From Muribaculum sp. (lineage in GTDB: Bacteria > Bacteroidota > Bacteroidia > Bacteroidales > Muribaculaceae), in assembly GCA_009775095.1 (NCBI GenBank), contig VSOZ01000006.1, positions 62,001 through 126,000 on the forward strand: a stretch of 64,000 nucleotides of DNA, in the 5' to 3' direction. How positions within the stretch are numbered: position 1 is the first letter of the stretch; every line of letters starts with the position of its first letter. The notes under the pieces were generated by a model. The model was not told the DNA's origin. It was given only the letters and a program-made list of their open reading frames with translations, and searched no databases. Below are positions 23,039 through 31,894 of the stretch, one piece after another. The translations under genes were made by a program, and so were the position numbers.

Positions 23039-24883
23039 TTATCGGCGATTGCGCGGATCGCGGTAAGCGGGGTACAGGCGCCGAATGAGATCGGGACGAT
23101 GCAGACGATTCAATGCATTTATTATGTCGCTTCGATAAGTCTTGTCGTACCAGAAAAAGTAACGGCGTTGGGCAAGTTTCTCTTCCGGCTTGACTGCGCA
23201 GTATACGCGTTCTCCCGTATAAGGGTGATACCCCGAGTAGTAGATTTCGGTAGCGACAGTCATCGGCGTGGGAGTAAAGTCCTGCACTTGTTCGAGGTGC
23301 ATGTTCAGGTCTTTTGTCTCTGCGGCAAGTTGAGCCATATCCACTTCCCGACATCCGGGATGTGATGATATAAAGTAGGGTATCAGCTGCTGATTTAGGC
23401 CGGCTACTCGATTGATACGGTCAAATATCTTTTTGAACTCGTAAAACAGGTCAAACGAAGGTTTGCGCATGACGTCCAGTACATGTGGGCATGTATGCTC
23501 CGGCGCTACCTTCAGACGTCCCGATACATGTCGCTCGATGAGTTCTTCGTTGTACTGCCTGTTGGTGCGGTCGGTTTTTTCGTTGCCTGACCGGTGCATC
23601 GACAGGTCATAGCGTACACCGCTGCCGATAAATGACTTCTTGATAGACGGCATCGAATCGACGGCATGATATATGTCAAGAAGTGGCCCGTGGTCATTGT
23701 TAAGATTCGGGCACGGTTTGGGATGCAGGCACGAGGGCTTGAGGCATTTCTCGCATATTGACAGGTCCTTGCCTCCCATGCGGTACATGTTGGCTGACGG
23801 GCCACCCAAGTCGCTGATGTATCCTTTGAAGTCGTCCATTGCGGCTATTTGTCGCACTTCGCGCAGTATCGACTCTTTGCTGCGTGATGCGATGAACTTG
23901 CCTTGATGGGCCGATATGGTGCAGAATGCGCACCCGCCGAAGCACCCACGGTGCATGTTGACAGAGTGCTTTATCATGTCCCATGCCGGAATGGTCTTCC
24001 CACGATAGCGCGGGTGGGGCAGGCGGGTATATGGCAGGTCAAACGAGGCGTCTATCTCACCCGTGGTCATCGGTGGCAGCATGGGCGTGATTTTTACAGC
24101 TTTGTCACCGTGACGTTGCCATATGACTGCGCCGTGCATGCGGTTGGATTGTTGTTCGACATGCTTGAAATTGGCCGATTGCTTTTTCTTGTCGCGTCGA
24201 CATTCCTCGAAGGAGCTTAATATTATATTGCTCACGTCGGGAGCGGGAAGCTTTGATGCCGGAACGAGAACAGCTGTCTGCGGCACGTCGGTAAGGCTTT
24301 GTACAGGCTCTCCGTCCGATAAACGGTCGGCAATTTCTATAACAGGCTTTTCGCCCATTCCGTAGATGACGATATCCACCGGGGCGTCGAGCAGTATTGA
24401 AGGCCTTAGCCGGTCCTGCCAATAGTCATAGTGCGACACCCGCCTCAATGAGGCTTCAATACCTCCTGCCACGATGGGGGTATCGGGATATAGTTTGCGC
24501 AATATCTCGGAATATACTATTGTCGGATAGTCGGGACGCATGCCGTGGCGGCCGCCGGGAGTATAGGCGTCGTCGCTACGACGGCGTCGAGCGGCGGTAT
24601 AGTGGTTGACCATCGAATCCATGGCTCCTGCCGATACTCCGAAGAATAGGCGCGGGCGACCGAGTTTGCGGAAATCGCGCAGGTCATCACGCCAGTTGGG
24701 TTGCGGTACAATAGCCACTCTTAACCCGTGGGCCTGAAGTGTACGGCCTATTACCGCCGCTCCGAATGACGGGTGATCCACATACGCGTCGCCCGAAAAA
24801 ATGATGACATCTATATAATCCCATCCGAGCGCTTCCACTTCTTTTGCCGAAGTAGGGAGCCATAATGATTGTTCGGGTCTCAT
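23039..24883 (-). CDS. YgiQ family radical SAM protein
   Basis: A 614-residue cytoplasmic protein. The N-terminal part (YIDVIIFSGDAYVDHPSFG, residues about 23-42) is the UPF0313/YgiQ signature; the radical SAM 4Fe-4S cysteines are in HRGCFGGCAFCTISAHQGK (about 313-331). The C-terminal half has further family patterns (RPSFDLFYEFKKIFDRINR; LIPYFISSHPGC). The reaction of this family is not established. It overlaps uvrB by four bases, so it is cotranslated with it, and it ends 15 bases before the DMT transporter. Confidence 0.9.
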   Translation of the reverse strand: MRPEQSLWLPTSAKEVEALGWDYIDVIIFSGDAYVDHPSFGAAVIGRTLQAHGLRVAIVPQPNWRDDLRDFRKLGRPRLFFGVSAGAMDSMVNHYTAARRRRSDDAYTPGGRHGMRPDYPTIVYSEILRKLYPDTPIVAGGIEASLRRVSHYDYWQDRLRPSILLDAPVDIVIYGMGEKPVIEIADRLSDGEPVQSLTDVPQTAVLVPASKLPAPDVSNIILSSFEECRRDKKKQSANFKHVEQQSNRMHGAVIWQRHGDKAVKITPMLPPMTTGEIDASFDLPYTRLPHPRYRGKTIPAWDMIKHSVNMHRGCFGGCAFCTISAHQGKFIASRSKESILREVRQIAAMDDFKGYISDLGGPSANMYRMGGKDLSICEKCLKPSCLHPKPCPNLNNDHGPLLDIYHAVDSMPSIKKSFIGSGVRYDLSMHRSGNEKTDRTNRQYNEELIERHVSGRLKVAPEHTCPHVLDVMRKPSFDLFYEFKKIFDRINRVAGLNQQLIPYFISSHPGCREVDMAQLAAETKDLNMHLEQVQDFTPTPMTVATEIYYSGYHPYTGERVYCAVKPEEKLAQRRYFFWYDKTYRSDIINALNRLHRPDLIRRLYPAYRDPRNRR

Positions 24884-26955
24884 GCCAAAGTGTTTAAATG
24901 GTCCTCCATTTTCATTATCTCGTCACGCATGCGCGCGGCCTCCATAAACTCCATTCGTTTTGCGGCGTCCACCATTTCTCCGCGCAGTCGGGTTATGGCC
25001 CGTTGCAGCTCGGCTTTGTTCATGTAGGGTATAACGGGGTCGGCGGCAATGTTGACGGTATGCGTATATTCGTTGAGATAGGGCACTTTCTTGTTGCCTG
25101 ACTTGCCCTTCTCGTGCTTGCCCGATGTTTTCGACGGATGTACGGCTACGGTGTCTTCGTCGTCGATGCCGATAATGGCCTGACGTGCTTTTACGATAGC
25201 CTGAGGTGTTATTCCGTGCTCCTCGTTATATGCGAGTTGGAGTGAGCGTCGGCGCTCCGTTTCCTCTATGGTAAGTCTCATGGAGTCGGTGATTTTGTCG
25301 GCATACATGATGACGGTGCCGTTAAGGTTTCGGGCAGCACGACCTACGGTCTGTGTGAGCGAACGGTGGCTGCGCAGGAAGCCCTCTTTGTCGGCGTCAA
25401 GAATGGCTACGAGCGACACTTCCGGCAGGTCGAGCCCTTCGCGAAGCAGGTTTACGCCGATAAGTACGTCATACGTTCCGGCCCGCAGGTCATCCAGTAT
25501 CTTTATGCGGTCGAGGGTGTCAACGTCGCTGTGGATGTAGGCGGCTTTGACACGCAGTTTCAGCATATACTCGTTTAACTCCTCCGCCATGCGTTTGGTC
25601 AGTGTGGTCACGAGCACGCGTTCGTCGCGTTCTACACGCTGTTGTATCTCTTCGAGCAGGTCGTCGATCTGATTTAGCGACGGCCTTACGCATATAAGCG
25701 GGTCGAGCAGGCCGGTGGGGCGTATTATCTGTTCGACAATGACTCCCTCGCTCTTCTCAAGCTCGTAATCGGCAGGCGTGGCGCTTACATATATAGTCTG
25801 TTGAGTCATTGACTCAAATTCGTTAAACTTCAACGGTCGGTTGTCGAGTGCCGCAGGGAGTCGGAAGCCATACTCCACAAGGTTCATTTTGCGCGATACG
25901 TCGCCTCCGTACATAGCCCTTATCTGCGGTATCGTGACATGACTTTCGTCTATTATGGTAAGAAAATCTTTAGGGAAATAGTCAAGCAGGCAGAACGGGC
26001 GCATGCCCGGTTGGCGCCCGTCGAAGTAGCGGCTGTAGTTTTCTATGCCGGAGCAGTGGCCTATCTCGCGTATCATCTCTATATCGTAAGTCGTACGTTC
26101 ATACAGGCGGCTCGCTTCAAGCTCCTTGGCCTCACGACGGAAAAACTCCACTTGTTCGCCCAGATCGATCTCCATACGGGCGATGGCCTGACCTGTGCGT
26201 TCGCGCGACGTTACAAAAAGGTTTGCAGGGTATATATTGAAGCGGTCATGGCTGCCGAGCGATGTCCCGTCCTCTGAGTGTATCGTTGATATTGACTCGA
26301 TTTCGTCGCCCCAGAATATCACGCGCAGAGTTATCTCCTCGTAAGCGAGGCGTATATCGACTGTGTCTCCTTTTACGCGGAATGTACCACGTGCAAGTTC
26401 TATCTCGTTGCGGCTGTAAAGGGCGTCGACGAGCTTGCGCAGAAAAGCATTGCGGGCTATCTTCTGACCCACTTTGATTTCAACTACGCCGGCATTGAAG
26501 TCCTCCGGATTACCCATACCGTAAAGACACGACACCGACGACACCACCACTACGTCGCGCCGCCCCGATAGCAACGCCGAGACAGTAGCGAGGCGCAGTT
26601 TATCGATCTCGTCATTGATCATAAGGTCTTTTTCGATATATTTGTCTGACGACGGTATGTAGGCTTCGGGCTGATAGTAATCGTAGTAGCTCACGAAATA
26701 CTCCACCGCATTGTGAGGGAAAAATTGCTTGAACTCACCGTACAGCTGCGCGGCGAGAGTCTTGTTGTGGCTTAAGATAAGGGTCGGTCGGTTTATTTGT
26801 GCGATGACATTGGCCATGGTAAACGTCTTACCCGAGCCGGTCACGCCAAGCAGTGTCTGGGCTGCGGCACCGTCGTTAAGTCCGGTCACAAGCTCCTTGA
26901 TGGCTTGCGGCTGGTCGCCGGTGGGGCTGTACTGCGATTCAAGTTGAAAATTCAT
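24880..26955 (-). CDS. uvrB: UvrABC system protein B
   Basis: A 691-residue damage-recognition helicase of nucleotide excision repair, of usual length. Walker A is GVTGSGKTFTMANV (about 38-51); the DNA-gripping beta-hairpin is FVSYYDYYQPEAYIP (about 93-107); helicase motifs include DESHVTIPQ, SATPADYELE and TVGRAARN; the UVR motif for UvrC binding is at the C-terminus (ITRLRGEMVDAAKRMEFMEA). It is the first gene of the uvrB-ygiQ-DMT run and has a recognisable promoter. Confidence 0.97.
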   Translation of the reverse strand: MNFQLESQYSPTGDQPQAIKELVTGLNDGAAAQTLLGVTGSGKTFTMANVIAQINRPTLILSHNKTLAAQLYGEFKQFFPHNAVEYFVSYYDYYQPEAYIPSSDKYIEKDLMINDEIDKLRLATVSALLSGRRDVVVVSSVSCLYGMGNPEDFNAGVVEIKVGQKIARNAFLRKLVDALYSRNEIELARGTFRVKGDTVDIRLAYEEITLRVIFWGDEIESISTIHSEDGTSLGSHDRFNIYPANLFVTSRERTGQAIARMEIDLGEQVEFFRREAKELEASRLYERTTYDIEMIREIGHCSGIENYSRYFDGRQPGMRPFCLLDYFPKDFLTIIDESHVTIPQIRAMYGGDVSRKMNLVEYGFRLPAALDNRPLKFNEFESMTQQTIYVSATPADYELEKSEGVIVEQIIRPTGLLDPLICVRPSLNQIDDLLEEIQQRVERDERVLVTTLTKRMAEELNEYMLKLRVKAAYIHSDVDTLDRIKILDDLRAGTYDVLIGVNLLREGLDLPEVSLVAILDADKEGFLRSHRSLTQTVGRAARNLNGTVIMYADKITDSMRLTIEETERRRSLQLAYNEEHGITPQAIVKARQAIIGIDDEDTVAVHPSKTSGKHEKGKSGNKKVPYLNEYTHTVNIAADPVIPYMNKAELQRAITRLRGEMVDAAKRMEFMEAARMRDEIMKMEDHLNTLA

Positions 26956-26980
26956 AGCATCTCATTGTCTGATTAACTTA

Positions 26981-27012
26981 CAAAGATAATGATAAGTGGA
27001 GGGCAAAACCAA
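26981..27012 (-). promoter_or_regulatory. uvrB promoter
   Basis: Minus-strand TTG (27010-27012) and TATCTTTG (26981-26988), 21 bases apart, about 25 bases before the uvrB start. No LexA-like dyad is evident nearby. Confidence 0.55.
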
Positions 27013-27328
27013 ATTTATTTGCAGTTTGCCGAGCGAAAGCTTCTAAAATAAAGCCAAATATACACTAAATAATGAACATGCGGCGAAAAACAACCGAAAT
27101 CACCGCAAAAATGCGGTGAAAAAAGCCGAGTTACAAATTTTTGTCATAAACATATATTTACAATCGTTTATAGATTAGTGAATTTGCATTGAATAATAGT
27201 CATCAAGCGTTATTAAAATTTGTGTGTTTTATATTTGGTCTTATTATTTTGACTGATGTTTATCAATATTTTAGTATGATATTTTGGTATATTTGGAAGT
27301 ATATTGTTGTATTCTGTAACACATATGG
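27013..27328. other. AT-rich spacer without a recognised gene
   Basis: About 315 bases between the uvrB promoter and the zor leader promoter. Composition is strongly AT-rich, with scattered short inverted repeats but no credible ORF, tRNA or repeat. It probably marks the left edge of the inserted defence island (inference). Confidence 0.5.
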
Positions 27329-27358
27329 TTGCTATATCAAAATTTTTATTTAAATTTG
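27329..27358 (+). promoter_or_regulatory. Promoter of the zor leader RNA
   Basis: TTG (27329-27331) and TAAATTTG (27351-27358) separated by 19 bases, a full consensus match; transcription would begin near 27363, about 343 bases before zorA. Confidence 0.7.
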
Positions 27359-27362
27359 TGCC

Positions 27363-27661
27363 GATTTCCACGCCTTGTGTCGTTTAGAGAAATGACGGCT
27401 GGGAGGTCTTTATTAGAAAGCGTTTATTGACGTTTGTTCTTGGCTATCTGGAACTACCACTTTCAAATCACAGTCAAGGATACGACAATGTAAGCGCCAC
27501 GGGTATGCCCATTACCATATCTGAGCAGATACAATTATCTTGAATGCTCAGCGGTATATGCATATTTGGCGTGGAGGCTACGTTGTCCGTCCTATTGTGA
27601 TGGGCTGTGGTAGGCCTCAGATAGCGGGATGGGCAACAATGTAGGCTCCCGCTTTTCTTTT
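27363..27661 (+). ncRNA. Structured leader RNA with terminator/antiterminator choice, upstream of zorA
   Basis: A region of about 300 nt from a consensus promoter to an intrinsic terminator. Helices visible: CCACGCC (27368-27374) with GGCGTGG (27568-27574), enclosing the domain; GTCGTTT/AAATGAC (27379-27396); CTGAGC (27521-27526) with GCTCAG (27546-27551), extended by AGATA/TATCT. At the 3' end GAGGCTAC (27574-27581) can pair with GTAGGCCTC (27610-27618, one bulge), or the overlapping GGAGGCTACGTTGT (27573-27586) with ACAATGTAGGCTCC (27636-27649); the second pairing destroys the terminator. Three tiny ORFs (27392, 27505 and 27544) lie within it, the last crossing the switching strand. It could be an attenuator or a separate ncRNA. 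I match it to no known class. Confidence 0.6.
27624..27661 (+). terminator. Intrinsic terminator in front of zorA
   Basis: GCGGGA (27624-27629) pairs with TCCCGC (27647-27652), followed by TTTTCTTTT. It ends 45 bases before the zorA start, so zorA expression must pass it or start between the two. Confidence 0.75.
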
Positions 27662-27705
27662 ATATTAATTAGCTGCCATATGGAGCTTGTGGCATATTTC
27701 AATCG

Positions 27706-29325
27706 ATGAATTTCCAAATGCCATTATCTTCATGGATTTGCCTCGTTATTATTGGCGTTGCGACAATCGTATTTTTTGTAAAAGTAATATTTTATAAGAA
27801 AAAGGATCGACTCATTTCGAAACGTCGCATTGTAGAGTACTTTCCAACCGTGATTTCAACTCTTGGAGTTCTAGGGACATTTTATGGTATTACTATAGGA
27901 TTAATTTCATTTGATACATCCAATTTAGACGAATCGATTCCCTGCCTTCTTGACGGACTAAAAACTGCTTTCTTCACATCGCTTGCAGGAATGTTTTGCT
28001 CTATGGTTTTATCATCTTATATCAATATAAAACAAGATGAAAAAGATAAAGGTGTTTCAGATATAAATCAAGCAGCAGGTATTATCTGTCAAGCAGTAGG
28101 GCAAATGGGTGAGCTAAACAGAGAAATGCTCACTAAACTTTCTGAACAGATGGCTGAATCTGAGAGAGACCGTAAGGCTTTCTGCCTTACTATTGGAGAT
28201 ATTATGGATAAGGTTAATCAATCGCAGTCTGCTATAACCGAAACTCTCGGTAATATGAACACTATTGAAACCGAAATTGCTTCGAATATGGATTCTTTAA
28301 TTATAATACAACGAAGCCAAGAGGGCGCATTGGCAAATATTTCAGAAATATCTTCGGCTACTCTCAATTCAATAGGAAACCTTGAAGAATCTAATATTAA
28401 GCAAATAGAAGCCATTGTGGCTACTCAAAAATATTCCGAAGAAATCTCAGAATTTACGCATCATTTACCTGAAATTCTTGATGTTCTTTCTGGTATGGGA
28501 GGTACCCAAGACGATATTAACGAGCAAGTTCAGAAACTCAAAGATATTCTAGATGCTGAAGTCCTTTCTATTGAGGAGGGTATGAATAAAACAAATAAAC
28601 TTTTGGAATATAAATTCGATGAATTTACTGAGCTTCTCAAAAAGAGCAATACGGAAGCTCTCGTTGAGGTAATGAAGAAAGTAACTGAGGAGTTTCAAAA
28701 GCAGATGAATATGCTTATCAATAAGCTCATTCAAGAGAACTTCGACCAACTGAATAAATCAGTTGAACGCCTCAATCAGTGGCAACAGGAAAACAAGGAA
28801 ATGATTACCTCCCTAACTCGGCAGTATAAGGAGATGGCCACGAACTTTGAGGCTACCTCTACTTCTCTTGATAAGGTTAAAGACGACACCGCTACGCTCG
28901 TCGGTGAGGGAGGCAAACTACGGCAACTCATCGACGCCCTCAATGAAGTTATCGTCAATGATCAGAAGTTTCTTGAAATCTCTACCAAACTTCAACAGAC
29001 AGCTGAGCTCTCTCATTCTAATATGGAATCTTTCGATGTTTCTACTAAAGCCCTTAACGATTGGGTGCGCAAACAGCGTAACTTTGTTGATACTGTACAG
29101 CTACTTCTCGATAAACTTGATGAAATTAGTAAAATCAAGGACTACAATGAGCAGTTTTGGCATGGTACAAAGCGCAGCTTAGAAGAAGGTCTTGATATAA
29201 TTAGAGCTGGTTCTCAGACGCTTAACTCGCAACTCACAAACTTAGATCGTCAGTTCTATGCTCGATTGGGTACTACCCTCGCTGAACTTGATTCGTGTAT
29301 TCAGTCAATGGTTAAAGGCAAATAA
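27706..29325 (+). CDS. zorA: ZorA-like MotA/ExbB-type motor protein with long cytoplasmic tail
   Basis: A 539-residue protein with three N-terminal membrane helices (about 9-28, 45-68 and 85-108). The pattern FPTVISTLGVLGTFYGITIG, then LLDGLKTAFFTSLAGMFCSM is the MotA/TolQ/ExbB proton-channel core. The remaining 430 residues are hydrophilic and strongly helical, with many heptad-like stretches: the long tail that in Zorya reaches into the cytoplasm. ZorA forms a pentamer around a ZorB dimer and is an ion-driven anti-phage motor (established for the family). Met5 (27718) is an alternative start. The first of three tightly packed genes, with codon use more AT-rich than its neighbours. Confidence 0.85.
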   Translation: MNFQMPLSSWICLVIIGVATIVFFVKVIFYKKKDRLISKRRIVEYFPTVISTLGVLGTFYGITIGLISFDTSNLDESIPCLLDGLKTAFFTSLAGMFCSMVLSSYINIKQDEKDKGVSDINQAAGIICQAVGQMGELNREMLTKLSEQMAESERDRKAFCLTIGDIMDKVNQSQSAITETLGNMNTIETEIASNMDSLIIIQRSQEGALANISEISSATLNSIGNLEESNIKQIEAIVATQKYSEEISEFTHHLPEILDVLSGMGGTQDDINEQVQKLKDILDAEVLSIEEGMNKTNKLLEYKFDEFTELLKKSNTEALVEVMKKVTEEFQKQMNMLINKLIQENFDQLNKSVERLNQWQQENKEMITSLTRQYKEMATNFEATSTSLDKVKDDTATLVGEGGKLRQLIDALNEVIVNDQKFLEISTKLQQTAELSHSNMESFDVSTKALNDWVRKQRNFVDTVQLLLDKLDEISKIKDYNEQFWHGTKRSLEEGLDIIRAGSQTLNSQLTNLDRQFYARLGTTLAELDSCIQSMVKGK

Positions 29326-29327
29326 TT

Positions 29328-30032
29328 ATGTCACGTCCCAATGTTTGGCTTTCAGTTTCCGACCTTATGACAGGTCTTATGGTGATATTTCTTTTTATAG
29401 CTATTGCTTATATTAGCCGTGTCCAACAAAACCAATCGGTGCTTACTGATTATGTTGAAACTAAAAATGAACTTCATCAAAAACTTGTTAAAGAATTTGA
29501 GGGAGATACGTTAAAGTGGCAGATGGCAATAGGGAAAGACCTCTCTATGAAATTCAAAGAACCTACTGTTCTTTTTGCCACAGGCTCGTATGAATTAACT
29601 CCTCGTTTTCGCACTATTCTCAATGAATTTCTTCCGCGCTATTTCAATATTCTGTTAAACGACAGCTTAAAAAATCGCATTCAAGAAATACGCATAGAAG
29701 GCCACACAGACGATGTGCCTATTCCTAAGTACGATTTTGATCCATATATAGCTAATGTTGTTCTTTCTCAACAACGCGCTCTTAGTGTCTTACGTTATCT
29801 ACGCTCTATGCCGTCATATCAAAATTATACGCTTGAACAGCGTAATCTACTTGAATATTGGTTTACCGCCAATGGCCTTTCTTACGGTAAAGCCGTTGAC
29901 AATAACGGAGAATACATCCTCCGTTCAGGTAAACCTATAGACAAAGACATGTCACGCCGTGTTGAGTTCCGTATCGTCACCAGTGGCGATGATGTACTTG
30001 AAAACTTCGTTAACAAAAATTCCGATAAATGA
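29328..30032 (+). CDS. zorB: ZorB-like motor protein with OmpA/MotB peptidoglycan-binding domain
   Basis: A 234-residue protein. The N-terminal WLSVSDLMTGLMVIFLFIAI includes the ZorB/MotB-type ion-binding Asp (Asp12) at the start of the single membrane helix. The C-terminal OmpA-like domain (about 75-225) shows VLFATGSYELTPRFRTIL, IRIEGHTDDVP, LSQQRALSVLRYL and the closing MSRRVEFRI, which bind peptidoglycan. With ZorA it would form the energised anti-phage sensor complex in the inner membrane. It begins two bases after the zorA stop and overlaps the HNH gene by four bases. Confidence 0.88.
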   Translation: MSRPNVWLSVSDLMTGLMVIFLFIAIAYISRVQQNQSVLTDYVETKNELHQKLVKEFEGDTLKWQMAIGKDLSMKFKEPTVLFATGSYELTPRFRTILNEFLPRYFNILLNDSLKNRIQEIRIEGHTDDVPIPKYDFDPYIANVVLSQQRALSVLRYLRSMPSYQNYTLEQRNLLEYWFTANGLSYGKAVDNNGEYILRSGKPIDKDMSRRVEFRIVTSGDDVLENFVNKNSDK

Positions 30033-30862
30033 ATTTAGAAATTGAATTAAATGCTGATCCGGAATGTTCTAAGCCGTCAATTGATGAAACACCAATCTAT
30101 TCTTTTGGTGGACTTAAAGTTTTGCTTGCTAACATGGGCTATAATGTGGATAAAGCTCAAGCTTATAAACCTATTGATGTCGCTGATGTTACTCTTGAAG
30201 AAATCAAGAATGGTATTATTGAGTTTAATAATGACGGAATATTTGTTAATTCTGAAGGAACACGTAGGCAAATTTTTCTATATAAACGAAGTTATCATCT
30301 TGAACGGTATGGGAAGCCACGTTTTCATATTCGTAAATGTCCAATCATTGAAGCATTTATGAGTTCTGATAATTCTATCCCTGAATATCGGCGAGCTAAT
30401 ACTATTTCCGTTTGGGTACATGATATGGACGATAATATGATAGATAAAGAAGTTAAAGATATCCCATTATGTAAATATTGTCTTAAGATGGCTTCAGAAG
30501 CGTTTAAGAATATGACTACAGACCAGTTTGTTAAAATTCTCAAAAATGCAGATAAGACAAGTACTGAAGAAAATATCGAAGTCGATATTTTCGGCTACAC
30601 AAAAGATTGGGAACAAATAAGTCGTGCATACCGTGCAACCCACAAATATACTTGTGAAATATGTGGTTGCCGTATTACTAATCCATTCGATCAACAATAT
30701 ATTCATACTCACCATCGTAATGCTATAAAAATAGACAATAGGATATCCAATCTCCAATGTTTATGCATACGTTGTCATGCCTCGGTTGATGAATTTCATA
30801 AAACTCGTTTCTCTTCAGGTGCGAATAAAATCCTCCTTGACGAATTCAACTCAAAATATTAG
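30029..30862 (+). CDS. HNH endonuclease, ZorE-like effector of the Zorya operon
   Basis: A 277-residue soluble protein. The C-terminal HNH domain (about 205-262) has CEICGCRI (Cys209, Cys212), IHTHHRNAI, NRISNLQCLCIRCHASV and a final His: the two CxxC pairs hold structural zinc and the HH...N...H residues form the nuclease site. The N-terminal part (about 20-190) has FHIRKCPIIEAFM, VWVHDMDDNM and PLCKYCLKM, probably a substrate- or motor-interacting domain. The ATGA overlap with zorB shows one operon. Type II Zorya is ZorA-ZorB-ZorE with an HNH ZorE; this protein fits that role, but its equivalence to ZorE needs comparison. Confidence 0.82.
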   Translation: MNLEIELNADPECSKPSIDETPIYSFGGLKVLLANMGYNVDKAQAYKPIDVADVTLEEIKNGIIEFNNDGIFVNSEGTRRQIFLYKRSYHLERYGKPRFHIRKCPIIEAFMSSDNSIPEYRRANTISVWVHDMDDNMIDKEVKDIPLCKYCLKMASEAFKNMTTDQFVKILKNADKTSTEENIEVDIFGYTKDWEQISRAYRATHKYTCEICGCRITNPFDQQYIHTHHRNAIKIDNRISNLQCLCIRCHASVDEFHKTRFSSGANKILLDEFNSKY

Positions 30863-31042
30863 AATTATCACTAATCGTTTCATTTATACGAATATATAAT
30901 TGTGTTTTACAATTAAAAGTGTGTGAGATTGGAAAAAATTTGTATTTTTGTTATGTGCATTCCGGATGCCTCGGCATAAATCGGCTTGGCATTCTACGAT
31001 TATCTAAGACGAAATAGAGTTATTAATAAACGGTTATATTTT

Positions 31043-31831
31043 ATGTTAGGAGCGATAGTAGGCGATATAGTGGGCTCATTCTATGAGAATAGCCGACTTA
31101 AATTTTACGACGTTCAGTTAATTTGCACTCGAAGTAAATTCACTGATGACACTGTTATGACTCTTGCCGTAGCGGAGTGGTTGATGTCGAGCGGTGATAA
31201 ATCAAAGGAGGATTTAGTCCGCATTATGCAGGAATTCGGGCGTAAATATCCTAAGGCAGGATATGGCGGTCGATTTATTAGTTGGCTTGAGAGTGAGACG
31301 CCGCAACCTTACAACAGTTGGGGCAATGGTTCGGCTATGCGTGTCAGTCCGGTGGGATTATATGCTCATACGCTTGATGAAGCATTGCGGTTGGCGAAGC
31401 TCACGGCTGAAGTATCGCATAATCATCCTGCCGGGATTGCCGGAGCACAAGCCATGGCGGCAGCAGTGTGGATGGCTCGTAACGGCTATTCTAAAGATGA
31501 TATCAGGGAGTATATCATGGGTCGGTTTGATTACGACCTTACACGTACAATAGAGGAGATCCGGCCGGATTATCAATGGGATGTGTCGTGTCAAGGCTCT
31601 GTGCCTGAAGCTATAATAGCCTTTCTTGACGGAAAAGATTTTGAAGATGTTATGCGGCTTACAGTGTCGCTTGGCGGTGATGCCGACACGCAGGGGGCAA
31701 TAGCCGGCTCAATCGCGGCTTGTGTTTATCCTATACCTCAATGGATGGCCGATGAGTGCGCTAAACGCCTGCCGATGCATTTGCTCGACTGCATGGAACG
31801 CTTTGAAAATTTCATAGCTTCAAGCCGTTAA
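31043..31831 (+). CDS. ADP-ribosylglycohydrolase family protein (DraG-like)
   Basis: A 262-residue protein of usual family length. The start MLGAIVGDIVGS is the canonical N-terminus, so ATG 31043 is preferred to TTG 30986. The metal-binding signature is present: FTDDTVMTLAVAEWL (about 36-50), NGSAMRVSPVGL, and LGGDADTQGAIAGSIAA (about 211-227). These di-Mg enzymes remove ADP-ribose from proteins or other targets. It lies 180 bases after the HNH gene with its own -7-like box (TATTTTTG, 30943-30950) and more GC-rich codons, so it is probably not part of the Zorya operon. Confidence 0.9.
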   Translation: MLGAIVGDIVGSFYENSRLKFYDVQLICTRSKFTDDTVMTLAVAEWLMSSGDKSKEDLVRIMQEFGRKYPKAGYGGRFISWLESETPQPYNSWGNGSAMRVSPVGLYAHTLDEALRLAKLTAEVSHNHPAGIAGAQAMAAAVWMARNGYSKDDIREYIMGRFDYDLTRTIEEIRPDYQWDVSCQGSVPEAIIAFLDGKDFEDVMRLTVSLGGDADTQGAIAGSIAACVYPIPQWMADECAKRLPMHLLDCMERFENFIASSR

Positions 31832-31833
31832 GT

Positions 31834-31874
31834 ACAACCGGGAGCTGTCGAAAATATCGTCGCTTCCCGGTTGT
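31834..31874. terminator. Convergent hairpin between the ADP-ribosylglycohydrolase and rtcB
   Basis: ACAACCGGGA (31834-31843) and TCCCGGTTGT (31865-31874) form a perfect 10-bp stem between converging genes. T runs are weak on both sides, so termination is likely but not textbook. Confidence 0.6.
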
Positions 31875-31894
31875 TAAAATAGTATGTGCGTTTT

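Noticed and set aside
27363..27661. Zor leader as tmRNA, RNase P RNA or SRP RNA
   Set aside because: No tag-peptide/CCA-type ends, no RNase P conserved GAGGAAAGTCC core, and no SRP GGAAGCAGC-type motif.
27706..30032. ZorA/ZorB as flagellar MotAB or ExbBD
   Set aside because: No flagellar or TonB genes nearby; the long ZorA tail, the SVSDLMTGLM motif of ZorB and the linked HNH gene fit Zorya better.
30986..31042. TTG start adding 19 residues to the ADP-ribosylglycohydrolase
   Set aside because: The family begins at MLGAIVGDIVGS; the extension has no family character.
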